A stretch of 59,301 bases of DNA from Bacillota bacterium (GTDB lineage Bacteria; Bacillota_I; Bacilli_A; Erysipelotrichales; Erysipelotrichaceae). Under the pieces are notes generated by a model. The model made no database searches and had not been told where the DNA came from. It saw only the letters and a program-made list of their open reading frames with translations. Positions 38,303 through 46,994 of this stretch are shown here, one piece after another; positions within the stretch are counted from its first letter, which is position 1, and the number at the start of each line of letters is the position of its first letter. The stretch spans positions 1-59,301 of the forward strand of contig JAUNDJ010000003.1 of the NCBI GenBank assembly GCA_030526175.1, read 5' to 3'. The translations under genes were made by a program, and so were the position numbers.

Positions 38303-39454
38303 ATGAGCACAAAAATAGAAACACGATGTATTCATTTGGAAAATGACCAAGACCACCCATATGGAGCGATTAGTTATCCGATTTTTCAAACGGCGACTTA
38401 TGCCCACCCTGGAGTCGGTCAAAGTACGGGTTTTGATTATTCAAGACACAAAAATCCAACACGCGATCATTTAGAAAAAATTGTTGCTTCTTTAGAAAAT
38501 GGAACGGAAGCTTTTGCGTATAGTAGTGGTATGTCCGCTATTGCAACCGTGATGGAATTGTTTGTTCCAGGCGATCACCTAATTGTAGAAGAAGATTTAT
38601 ATGGAGGAAGCATTCGCTTATTTGATCACGTAAATAAGAAAAATGGGATTTCTTTTTCCAATGTAGATGTTGCCAATGAAGATGTGGAATTGTATTTTCA
38701 AGAAAACACAAAAGCGATATTTATTGAAACACCTACAAACCCAATGATGCATATTGTTGATATTGAAAAAATGGCAGAGATTGCTCATGCACACTCGGCA
38801 TTATTAATTGTTGATAATACCTTTTTATCACCTTACCTTCAAAATCCTTTGGATTTCGGTGCAGATATTGTTATCCATAGTGGAACAAAGTATCTAAGTG
38901 GTCATAACGATACACTATCTGGATTTGTGATTGTCAAAGATGAAGAATTGGCGGAAAAGATTGGTTTCATCAGCAAGACAACAGGCCCTATGATTTCTCC
39001 TTTTGATGCGTGGTTAGTTACACGTGGGATTCAAACTTTATCCGTTCGTATGCGTGTTGCTCAAGAAAACGCTTGGACAATCGCAAACTGGTTATTGGAA
39101 CAAGATGTGATTGAAAATGTCTTTTATCCAGGCTTAGAAACACATCCTGGACACGACCTTATGAAAAAACAAGCACGTGGATTTGGCGCTATGTTGTCTT
39201 TTCATGTAAAGACGCAAAAAATAGCGCATGGTATCTTGGAAAATATCCAACTTATTCAATATGCGGAAAGCTTAGGGGGAACCGAATCCTTGTTGACATA
39301 TCCGCTAACACAAACCCATGCGGATGTTTCAAAAGAATTAAGAGATAAAAATGGGGTAACAGAAACACTATTAAGGATGTCTGTTGGTTTAGAAAATGTG
39401 GAAGATATCATTCTAGATCTGAAACAGGCAATTGAAAAAGCTAAGGAGAATTAG
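38303..39454 (+). CDS. Cystathionine gamma-synthase/beta-lyase family PLP enzyme
   Basis: A 383 aa Cys/Met-metabolism PLP enzyme. The substrate-entry Tyr lies in GFDYSRHKNPTR, the PLP-stacking block in YSSGMSAIATVM, the Asp in VDNTFLSPYLQNP, and the PLP lysine in HSGTKYLSGHND. It performs trans-sulfuration: cystathionine formation, cleavage, or direct O-acetylhomoserine sulfhydrylation; sequence alone does not separate these. AGGAG precedes ATG 38303. The LysR gene starts 1 bp after its stop, so they share a transcript. Confidence 0.9.
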   Translation: MSTKIETRCIHLENDQDHPYGAISYPIFQTATYAHPGVGQSTGFDYSRHKNPTRDHLEKIVASLENGTEAFAYSSGMSAIATVMELFVPGDHLIVEEDLYGGSIRLFDHVNKKNGISFSNVDVANEDVELYFQENTKAIFIETPTNPMMHIVDIEKMAEIAHAHSALLIVDNTFLSPYLQNPLDFGADIVIHSGTKYLSGHNDTLSGFVIVKDEELAEKIGFISKTTGPMISPFDAWLVTRGIQTLSVRMRVAQENAWTIANWLLEQDVIENVFYPGLETHPGHDLMKKQARGFGAMLSFHVKTQKIAHGILENIQLIQYAESLGGTESLLTYPLTQTHADVSKELRDKNGVTETLLRMSVGLENVEDIILDLKQAIEKAKEN

Positions 39455-39455
39455 A

Positions 39456-40367
39456 ATGACACTGACTCAATTAAAATACGCTGTTGTGATATCACAAAGT
39501 GCTTCCATGAATGAAGCAGCAAGAAAACTATTTATTTCCCAACCCAGTCTTTCTTTGTCCATTAAAGAATTGGAAGAGGAAGTTGGAATGGAAATATTTA
39601 TCCGTTCCAATCGAGGAATCTCACTAACTCAAGAAGGGGAAGAATTTATTGGATATGCCAAACAGATGGTCGAACAGTATGATTTAATGGAGTCACGTTT
39701 TATTTTGAAAAAAGAAGCAAAGAAAAAATTCTGTGTTTCTATGCAACATTATTCTTTTGCGGTATCTGCTTTTGTGGAAACGGTAAAAAAATTTGGAATG
39801 GATGAATTTGAATTTGCGATTCGTGAAACGAGAACAGCGGAAGTGATTGAGGATGTGAAAAATTTCCGTAGTGAAATTGGTATCTTGTATCTAAATGCGT
39901 TTAATCAAGAAAGTTTGAAAAAACTATTGTATAAAGATGGTTTAGAATTCCAGGAATTGTTGCAATGTTATGTGTATGTATATATGGCCAAAAGTCATCC
40001 TTTGGCTCATAAAGAAACTCTTACATTACAAGATCTTGAACAATATCCTTGTTTGTCTTTTGAACAAGGAAAAGACAATTCGTTCTATTTTGCCGAAGAA
40101 GTGTTGAGTACGTATGAATATAAACGATTGATTAAAGGAAATGACCGAGCTACGATGTTAAATCTAATGGTGGGATTAAATGGATATACGTTGTGCTCAG
40201 GTATTATTTCGGAAGAATTAAATGGTCCTGAATATTGTGCAATTCGTTTAAAACCGGATGAAAAAATGAGAATTGGATATATTGTACGAAAAGGAATGAA
40301 TATTTCAGAAATAGGGAAACAATATATCGATGAATTGTTGAAATATAAGAAATATGCGATTGAATAG
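39456..40367 (+). CDS. LysR-family transcriptional regulator
   Basis: A 303 aa regulator with an N-terminal winged helix (MTLTQLKYAVVISQ, then AARKLFISQPSLSLSIKELEEEVG, abridged) and a two-lobed effector domain from about 90. AAGGAG precedes ATG 39456. It is encoded between the trans-sulfuration enzyme and the GHR genes, and a shared inverted-repeat motif lies at the promoters of both units. It is therefore the natural candidate to control sulfur and thiol genes in response to a precursor such as O-acetylserine. Confidence 0.9.
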   Translation: MTLTQLKYAVVISQSASMNEAARKLFISQPSLSLSIKELEEEVGMEIFIRSNRGISLTQEGEEFIGYAKQMVEQYDLMESRFILKKEAKKKFCVSMQHYSFAVSAFVETVKKFGMDEFEFAIRETRTAEVIEDVKNFRSEIGILYLNAFNQESLKKLLYKDGLEFQELLQCYVYVYMAKSHPLAHKETLTLQDLEQYPCLSFEQGKDNSFYFAEEVLSTYEYKRLIKGNDRATMLNLMVGLNGYTLCSGIISEELNGPEYCAIRLKPDEKMRIGYIVRKGMNISEIGKQYIDELLKYKKYAIE

Positions 40368-40379
40368 AAGAGGAAAGAT

Positions 40380-41522
40380 ATGAGTTTAGTCAATAATAAG
40401 CGTTTAACACAAACCTTTTTAGATTTAGTATCGATCGATTGTGAATCGTATCAGGAAAAGGAAATGGCAACTTTTCTTAAAGAAAAACTGGATGCACTAC
40501 AAATCCCTTATTTTGAAGATAATGCTTCCGAGTTTCTAAAAGGAGAAAACAGCGCCAATAATTTGTATTGTGTTCTAAAAGGGAATTTATCGGAAAAAGA
40601 AAATATGGAAAAAGCCATCTTATTTTCTTCGCATATGGATACGGTAAAACCTGGAATTGGAAAAAAGGCCATCGTGCATGCGGATGGGAAAATCACGAGT
40701 GATGGCACTACGGTATTAGGTGCGGATGATGGTGCAGGACTAGCAGAAATCTTAGAAATGTTGACCATCTTAATTGAAAATAATTTACCCCATCCAGACA
40801 TTGAAATCTTATTTGCGAGTGCCGAAGAACCATATTGTCAAGGAAGTCGGTATGTCGATTATTCGAAGTTTCATGCCAAAAAAGCGTATGTACTGGATTT
40901 GAGTGGAGAAATTGGAAGAGCAGCCAATGCCGCTCCTTCCATCTATTCTTTGTATATTAAAGTAAAAGGAAAAAGTAGCCATGCCGGTTTTGCGCCAGAA
41001 CAAGGTGTGCATGCTCTTTATATTGCTTCCAAAGCCATTGCTTCTTTACCATATGGAAGCGTGGAAGAAGGAACAACGATAAATATTGGAACTGTCCAAG
41101 GGGGCAGGGGAAAGAATATCGTTCCCGATGAGGTATCTCTTTCTGGAGAAGTTCGAAGTATGTTCAAGGAAAAAGCCGAGTATTGGATCGAACAAATGAA
41201 ACAAACGTTTGAAAAACAAGCAAAATTACTGAATGGAACTGTTGAATTTGTCGTAGAAAAGGAATTTGATGCCTATTTTGTGGATGAACAAGAAGAAGTG
41301 AGTCAATTGTTTAAATTGGCTTGTGAAAATCTAGGATTAAAATCGACATTACTACAAACCTTTGGTGGTTCCGACAACAACAATATCAATCCTCATGGCA
41401 TTAAAGGTCTTGTTCTTGCCAATGCGATGAATGAAGTGCATTCTGTTCGCGAATGGACGAGTATACAAGATATGTCTCTTTGTGTAGACATTTTACTACA
41501 AATCATAAAATTATCGTGTTAA
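40380..41522 (+). CDS. M20-family metallopeptidase, PepT-like
   Basis: A 380 aa zinc-dependent aminoacylase or tripeptidase-type enzyme. The first metal motif is FSSHMDTVKPG, the bridging Asp lies in LGADDGAGLAEI, the catalytic Glu pair in FASAEEPYCQGS, and the final His in NEVHSVREW. The lid domain with GKSSHAGFAPEQG sits in the middle. No signal peptide. It starts 12 bp after the LysR gene. Peptide substrates could include Cys-containing di- or tripeptides, given the context, but that is inference. Confidence 0.87.
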   Translation: MSLVNNKRLTQTFLDLVSIDCESYQEKEMATFLKEKLDALQIPYFEDNASEFLKGENSANNLYCVLKGNLSEKENMEKAILFSSHMDTVKPGIGKKAIVHADGKITSDGTTVLGADDGAGLAEILEMLTILIENNLPHPDIEILFASAEEPYCQGSRYVDYSKFHAKKAYVLDLSGEIGRAANAAPSIYSLYIKVKGKSSHAGFAPEQGVHALYIASKAIASLPYGSVEEGTTINIGTVQGGRGKNIVPDEVSLSGEVRSMFKEKAEYWIEQMKQTFEKQAKLLNGTVEFVVEKEFDAYFVDEQEEVSQLFKLACENLGLKSTLLQTFGGSDNNNINPHGIKGLVLANAMNEVHSVREWTSIQDMSLCVDILLQIIKLSC

Positions 41523-41555
41523 TAAGCATTCGCTATAGCGGGTGCTTATTTTTAT
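41521..41555 (+). terminator. Terminator of the lyase-LysR-peptidase operon
   Basis: AATAAGCA (from 41521) pairs with TGCTTATT (ending near 41550), with an inner CGC-TATA-GCG stem, followed by a short T-run. Confidence 0.75.
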
Positions 41556-41589
41556 GTATTACTTGTATATAAAGCCTTTTTGTTAGAAT
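41556..41589 (+). promoter_or_regulatory. Promoter with shared GTATTACTTGTA motif, copy 2
   Basis: GTATTACTTGTA (41556-41567) starts 28 bp before TAGAAT (41584-41589), the same geometry as at 38241. It drives the first GHR gene. A partial match (GTATT, 27 bp before a TAGAAT) lies before the GHR gene at 49165. Confidence 0.6.
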
Positions 41590-41615
41590 AAGTGCATTCA
41601 TATAGGAGGTTTATT

Positions 41616-42578
41616 ATGATTTCGTATTCAGAAGATAGAAATGAAATAAAAGCGAACGGTTCTTTTGTTCGCCAAAATAATTATTTTACAACACCATTTG
41701 GAAAAGGGGAAAACGATTTACCTGTAGAAGCAAATCGATATCGTTTGATTTGGACACCACTTTGTCCTTGGGCAACTCGTCAAGTGATTGCTTTTAAGCT
41801 ATTAGGTTTGGAAGATGTCATCAGCATTGGAAAAGTGAATCCTGTTCGTACAGATAAGGGATGGGAATTCTCATTGGATGAAGGAGGCGTGGATCCTGTT
41901 TTAAAAATACGTTACTTACCAGAAATCTATGCCAGTACAGCTCCTGAATATACAGGAAGAGCCACTGTACCAACGATTGTGGATGTAAAAACGAGAAAAG
42001 TAGTAAATAACGATTATCACAAGCTTACCAATTATTGGGAAGTGGAATGGAAAGAATTTCATAAAGAAGGCGCACCGGATTTATATCCAGAAGCACTTCG
42101 TGACCAGATTGATGAGTTAAATGATATTTTATTCCATGAAATCAACAATGGAGTTTATAAAACAGGTTTTGCGAAAACGCAAGAGCAATATGAATTAAAT
42201 TACAACTTGGTGTTTGATCGTCTAGATTGGTTAGAAAAACGTTTGGAAAACAATCGTTTTCTTTTCGGAGATTATATTACCGATTCGGATATTCGTTTGT
42301 ATGTAACACTTGCTCGTTTTGATACAGCGTATTACTTCGGATTCAATACGAATAAGAAAAGAATTCGTGACTACGATAATTTATGGAACTATGCCAAAGA
42401 GTTATATAGTATTCCGGCTTTTCAGGAAGCAACGGATTTTGAAGCCATCAAAAGAGGGTATCTATCCGCCAATAACCCATATAATATCTTCCCATTAGGA
42501 CCAGACAATAGTGTTTGGTTAGAACCGAACAATCGAGAAGAGAAGTTTGGTCCGATTCAATTTGATTATGGAAAGTAG
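41616..42578 (+). CDS. Glutathionyl-hydroquinone reductase-like protein 1 (Xi-class GST)
   Basis: A 320 aa protein of the GHR family (YqjG/ECM4-like), which in other organisms reductively removes glutathione from glutathionyl-hydroquinones. The N-terminal thioredoxin-like domain carries the catalytic Cys50 in PLCPWATR; RATVPTIVD is the cis-Pro turn; the helical domain has NNGVYKTGFAKTQEQY and FLFGDYITDSDIRLYVTLARFD. TAGGAGG precedes ATG 41616. It is the first of a three-gene run and one of five paralogues in the window. The real thiol partner in this Gram-positive host is unknown. Confidence 0.9.
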   Translation: MISYSEDRNEIKANGSFVRQNNYFTTPFGKGENDLPVEANRYRLIWTPLCPWATRQVIAFKLLGLEDVISIGKVNPVRTDKGWEFSLDEGGVDPVLKIRYLPEIYASTAPEYTGRATVPTIVDVKTRKVVNNDYHKLTNYWEVEWKEFHKEGAPDLYPEALRDQIDELNDILFHEINNGVYKTGFAKTQEQYELNYNLVFDRLDWLEKRLENNRFLFGDYITDSDIRLYVTLARFDTAYYFGFNTNKKRIRDYDNLWNYAKELYSIPAFQEATDFEAIKRGYLSANNPYNIFPLGPDNSVWLEPNNREEKFGPIQFDYGK

Positions 42579-42589
42579 AGGATGAAACA

Positions 42590-43555
42590 ATGTCAAGTAA
42601 TATTATGGAAAATAAAGAAAAAGAATTTAATAAAGACGGAAAGTTTATTCGTCAAAAGAATCGTTTTACGACACCTTTTGGGAAAGGAGAAAACGATTTA
42701 CCCGTGGAAGCGAATCGTTATCGTTTAATTTGGGCACCTGTTTGTCCTTGGGCACATCGTTCGATTATTGTTCGTTCTCTATTAGGATTGGAAGATGTCA
42801 TTAGTTTGGGTACTTTGGATCCGATTCGTCCGAATACGGAAAAAACAGATTGGGCATTTACTTTGGATCCTGAGAATGTGGATCCTGTTTTGCTGATTCA
42901 TTATTTAAGTGAAGCATATTTGCGTACGGATCCTGACTATCAAGGAAGACCGACGGTTCCTGCTGTCGTAGATTTAAAAACGGGAAAAGTTGTAAATAAT
43001 GATTATTTTAATTTGACTCGGTACTGGGAAGTGGAATGGAAAGAATTTCATAAAGAAGGCGCACCGGATTTGTATCCAGAAGAGTTGCGTGACCAAATTG
43101 ATGAACTAAATGATATTTTATTCCACGAAATCAACAATGGCGTTTATAAAGCAGGTTTTGCCAAAAGTCAAGAAGCGTATAACGATGCAGTAATCACATT
43201 CTTTAAGCGTATGGATTGGTTAGAAGAAAGATTGGAACATTCTCGATATTTGTTTGGTGATCAAATTACGGAATCGGATGTTCGTTTATATGTCACATTA
43301 GCGCGTTTTGACATTGCGTATTTTAATGGATTCCGTGTGAATCTGAAAATGTTGAAAGATTATCCAAATCTTTGGGCTTATGCACGAGACTTATATTCCA
43401 TTCCAGCTTTTGGACAAACAACAAACTTTGATGCGATTAAGAAACATTATCACTTATGTTGTTTAGCCACAAATCCTAAGAAAATCCTTCCTTTAGGACC
43501 AGAGGAAAACTTATGGTTACTTCCTCATAATCGAGATAAACGAGAGTATAAATAA
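42590..43555 (+). CDS. Glutathionyl-hydroquinone reductase-like protein 2
   Basis: A 321 aa paralogue closely similar to the preceding gene, 11 bp downstream. Cys52 lies in the canonical CPWAHR motif; RPTVPAVVD gives the cis-Pro loop; the helical domain has NNGVYKAGFAKSQEAY. Of the five copies it keeps the most classical GHR active site. Tandem duplication with the neighbour is the simplest origin. Confidence 0.9.
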   Translation: MSSNIMENKEKEFNKDGKFIRQKNRFTTPFGKGENDLPVEANRYRLIWAPVCPWAHRSIIVRSLLGLEDVISLGTLDPIRPNTEKTDWAFTLDPENVDPVLLIHYLSEAYLRTDPDYQGRPTVPAVVDLKTGKVVNNDYFNLTRYWEVEWKEFHKEGAPDLYPEELRDQIDELNDILFHEINNGVYKAGFAKSQEAYNDAVITFFKRMDWLEERLEHSRYLFGDQITESDVRLYVTLARFDIAYFNGFRVNLKMLKDYPNLWAYARDLYSIPAFGQTTNFDAIKKHYHLCCLATNPKKILPLGPEENLWLLPHNRDKREYK

Positions 43556-43566
43556 GGAGTCTAACT

Positions 43567-45007
43567 ATGTCATATGTAAAACCGTTTCAAAGCATTGCTC
43601 TTTTTGAGAATACTTTCAAACATCAAATTAAGAAAAAAACAGGAAAAGTGGAAGAGCGAAGCTTTGTGTTTAATAAAAAGTTTGGCAAGGATCTGCTTGT
43701 AGAAGCGAATCGATATCGTTTAATTTGGATGCCAGGTTGTCCGCATTCGAATAAAGCGGTTATTGTGTTGCGTTTATTGGGATTGGATCGTGTCATTAGT
43801 GTAGGTGAAGCTGGAATACTTAGAGATCCAAGAGGATGGGTCTTTTCAGAAGATTTAGGAGAAGTGGATCCTGTATTAAAAATACATTATTTAGACGATG
43901 CATATTTAAAAGGGGATCCCAATTTTGTGGGAAGATCTACGGTGCCAGCCATTATAGATATTGAAAGTGGTAAAACGGTGCAAAATGAAGCATGGGATAT
44001 TCCTAAGTATTTAATTACCGATTGGAAAGCTTACCAAAAGGAAAAGGCTCCGGATCTCTATCCAGAAGCTTTAAGAGAAGAAATTGATCAAGAAGTTGAA
44101 AATATTAAGCGTGTCAATGCGTACGCTTGTGGGTTTGCGCGTTCTCAAGAACAATACGATCAGGGGTTTGAAGAATATTTTAATGTATTGGATGAATATG
44201 AAGAAAAACTTGCGAATCGTCGTTTTCTTCATGGTGATTTTATTACTTTGTCGGATATTCATCTTTATGTGGCTTTGATTCGTTTTCATATCAATTACCA
44301 TTTGGTGTTTGGTGTGAATAAGAAGCGTTTGGAAGAGTATCCTAACCTTTGGGGATATACTCGTGATTTGTATCAAACAGAGGCGTTCTATGAATATACA
44401 AAACTGGAACAAATTAAGAAGCATTATCAATTATCGCCGCATATGCGTGCCAAATTAGGAAATGTATATGGTCTTGTCGGTACGGGACCGGATAATCGTG
44501 ATTTATTAAAGCCTACTGGAAGAGAAACGCTTTCTTTACATCCAGAAGAAAAGTTTGTTTATAGTATTGAAACTAGGGAGGAATTTAAACACGATACGAT
44601 CGAACACGAAATTGAATATCTTCAAAAATATGTCATCGAACCGATTGAAAAGGCTGGACAAGCTACGTTCCAAACGGATTTGGAGCGTTGGTCTTTCCAA
44701 ATCCAGGATGCGTTTAAAAATATAAATAAGAGATTGGAAAATAGTGAATATTTACTTGGTAATCAATGGAATGAAGCGGATGCATTGTTGTATAAGACAC
44801 TTCTTCGTTTTGATCATATTTATTATTATGTATATAAATTGAATTTTGCGAAAAGCAGCGATTTTGATCATTTAAAAAATTATATCCTTCGTTTTAAAAG
44901 ACAAAATTCCTTTTGATGTAGAAAAGGAAAAGGAAGAATTTTATAAAAATTTGGATGATGATTTCAATCCGTATCATATCGTATTTACAGGACCGACACC
45001 ATTGTAA
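43567..45007 (+). pseudogene. Glutathionyl-hydroquinone reductase-like protein 3, divergent, C-terminal frameshift
   Basis: Reads 449 aa to a stop at 44916. An extra A in the tract 44896-44899 shifts the end; with three A it would continue KDKIPFDVEKEKEEFYKN and finish at 45007 with HIVFTGPTPL, giving 479 aa and a GHR-like tail. The active site is changed to CPHSNK (Cys58). An additional helical segment of about 130 residues beyond normal GHR length (from about 325), which repeats GHR-like helical features (QDAFKNINKRLENSEYLLGNQWNEADALLYKTLLRFDH, abridged), suggests a partial duplication of the C-terminal domain. Function may be retained or lost. Confidence 0.75.
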
Positions 45008-45052
45008 TGTCGTTTCATGATTGAAGATTGAACTGGAGAGGGGAACTATCCT

Positions 45053-46240
45053 ATGAATGTAATTTTTATATCACCAAACTATCCGAGACATTTTTATCAG
45101 TTTTGTGAAAGATTAAAAGTAAGAGGTGTAAATGTATTAGGAATTGGAGATCAGCCTTGGGAAGAACTTTCAGATCCATGTAAGCATGCAATATCGGATT
45201 ATCGGTATGTTTCTAGCCTTTCTGATTATGATGCAGTGTATCGTACAGTTGCATCTTTTATTGCGAAATATGGTCGAATAGATTATATTGAGAGTCAGAA
45301 TGAATATTGGTTAGAGACCGATGCGAGAATTCGTACCGATTTCAATATTTGTTCCGGGCCAAAGCTAGATGCTTTGCGCTTAATGAACCGTAAGTCTGAA
45401 ATGAAAAAAGTATATGAGCGTGCAGGGATTCCTGTTGCTAGATGGTTGCTTCCTGACAATTTGGAAGAAGCCGTTGCATTCGCAAAGGATGTTGGTTATC
45501 CAATTATTATGAAACCGGACCACGGAATGGGTGCGAGTGATACCCATAAAATTCATAATGAAAAAGAGCTAGTTTCATTCTGGTCGAGCAAAGTAGTAGA
45601 CGTGATCTATATTGAGGAAGAATGTGTTCCTGGTCACGTAGAAACCTTTGATGGTATTACCGATAGTCATCGTGAGGTATTGTTTGCTGCTAGTCAGGTT
45701 CTGCCAAAGAGTTTAATGGATGCTGCACATGGAGATGATATCGTATCTTATTGCCAACAGGTACCTAAGGATCTATATCAGATGGGTGCACGCTTATTGA
45801 AAGAGTATGATACAAGAAACCGATTTTTCCATTTTGAGTTCTTCTGTTTGGATGAAGATAAGGAAGGTTTAGGAAAAGTAGGGGATATTGTTGGCTTGGA
45901 AGTTAATATGAGAGCACCAGGCGGACGTATTCCGGATAAGATGAATTATGCCTTTAACACAGATGTCTATACGATATGGGCAGATAGTTTGATTCATGAT
46001 AAGTGTTTTATAAATCATCAGTTCAAATATTATATTACCCACATTGGTAGAAGACATGCGATTTCTTATTTACATTCCGATGAAGAGATTCTAAAGGAAA
46101 TGGATGGACAGATTATTGAAGATTTTGAAGTGGATAAAGTTCTAGCTTTGAATATGGGTGATCATGCATTCTTATTGCGTGCAGATTCCAAAAAAGCTTG
46201 GGAACATCAGATGAATTATGTATTGGAGAGAAATAAATGA
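45053..46240 (+). CDS. ATP-grasp carboxylate-amine/thiol ligase
   Basis: A 395 aa ATP-grasp enzyme of the carbamoyl-phosphate-synthase-like type. A Rossmann-like pre-domain (VIFISPNYPRHFYQF) precedes the ATP-binding lobe with YPIIMKPDHGMGASDTH and the metal site in GLEVNMRAPGG. It would join a carboxylate to an amine via an acyl phosphate. It is first in a four-gene cassette and overlaps the esterase by 4 bp (ATGA). Gln codons are 9 CAG to 1 CAA by my count, the reverse of the flanking GHR genes. The substrate is unknown; it is not a recognisable GshB. Confidence 0.83.
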   Translation: MNVIFISPNYPRHFYQFCERLKVRGVNVLGIGDQPWEELSDPCKHAISDYRYVSSLSDYDAVYRTVASFIAKYGRIDYIESQNEYWLETDARIRTDFNICSGPKLDALRLMNRKSEMKKVYERAGIPVARWLLPDNLEEAVAFAKDVGYPIIMKPDHGMGASDTHKIHNEKELVSFWSSKVVDVIYIEEECVPGHVETFDGITDSHREVLFAASQVLPKSLMDAAHGDDIVSYCQQVPKDLYQMGARLLKEYDTRNRFFHFEFFCLDEDKEGLGKVGDIVGLEVNMRAPGGRIPDKMNYAFNTDVYTIWADSLIHDKCFINHQFKYYITHIGRRHAISYLHSDEEILKEMDGQIIEDFEVDKVLALNMGDHAFLLRADSKKAWEHQMNYVLERNK

Positions 46241-46977
46241 GAAGAGAATTCATAACACAATTTAGTCAATATCTAAAACGCGATATGCATATGTTGGTTT
46301 ATGGAGAAAGAGGTGTTCCAGTTATCGCCTTTCCTTGTCAGGATGGTATGTGTGATAACTGGGAAAGCTTTCAGATGCCAGAGGAACTATCAGGATACAT
46401 TAACGCTGGACAGATGCAGTTATTTTGTGTAGATACGATTGATAAAGAGAGCTGGTCAGATAAGGGTGGAAACAAGGAGCATCGTGCCTGGATGCAAGAA
46501 ATGTACTATCGTTATGTGGTCGAAGAATTAGTTGCGTTGGTAAAAGATATCAATAGAACTGGCAATCTTCCATTGGTGATGGGGTATAGTCTAGGTGCCG
46601 TGCATGCGGCAATCGCATTTTTTAGAAGACCTGATTTGTTCCGCGGAGTTCTTGCTTGTAGTGGATGTTATCACGCACCTTATTTTTTCGATGGTTGGTG
46701 TAATTCTGTCTTATATGATAATTCGACTTTAGATTTTCTTAAAAATATGCCTTTAAACCATCCATACATTAACCTATATAACCAGAAAAAAATAGTTCTA
46801 TGCGTTGGTCAAGGACGTTGGGAAGGTAGATGTTTACCAACGACCAAAGAGATGAAAGAAATTTTTGCGCAAAAAGGAATTCATGGCTGGGTCGATCTTT
46901 GGGGCTATGATGTAGACCATGACTGGCCTTGGTGGAAAAAACAAACGCATTATCACATTCGTGATTTATTGGCATAG
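46237..46977 (+). CDS. Alpha/beta-hydrolase esterase (esterase D/Fes-like)
   Basis: A 246 aa cytoplasmic serine hydrolase. The nucleophile elbow is GYSLGAVHA, with the acid and His late in the protein (YDVDHDWPWW). The sequence fits the putative esterase family (PF00756), whose members include S-formylglutathione hydrolase; thioester or ester hydrolysis of a thiol conjugate would fit the cassette. It overlaps the ATP-grasp gene by 4 bp and precedes the ligase by a short gap. Confidence 0.83.
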   Translation: MRREFITQFSQYLKRDMHMLVYGERGVPVIAFPCQDGMCDNWESFQMPEELSGYINAGQMQLFCVDTIDKESWSDKGGNKEHRAWMQEMYYRYVVEELVALVKDINRTGNLPLVMGYSLGAVHAAIAFFRRPDLFRGVLACSGCYHAPYFFDGWCNSVLYDNSTLDFLKNMPLNHPYINLYNQKKIVLCVGQGRWEGRCLPTTKEMKEIFAQKGIHGWVDLWGYDVDHDWPWWKKQTHYHIRDLLA

Positions 46978-46994
46978 TAAGAGGAGGGATGTTT

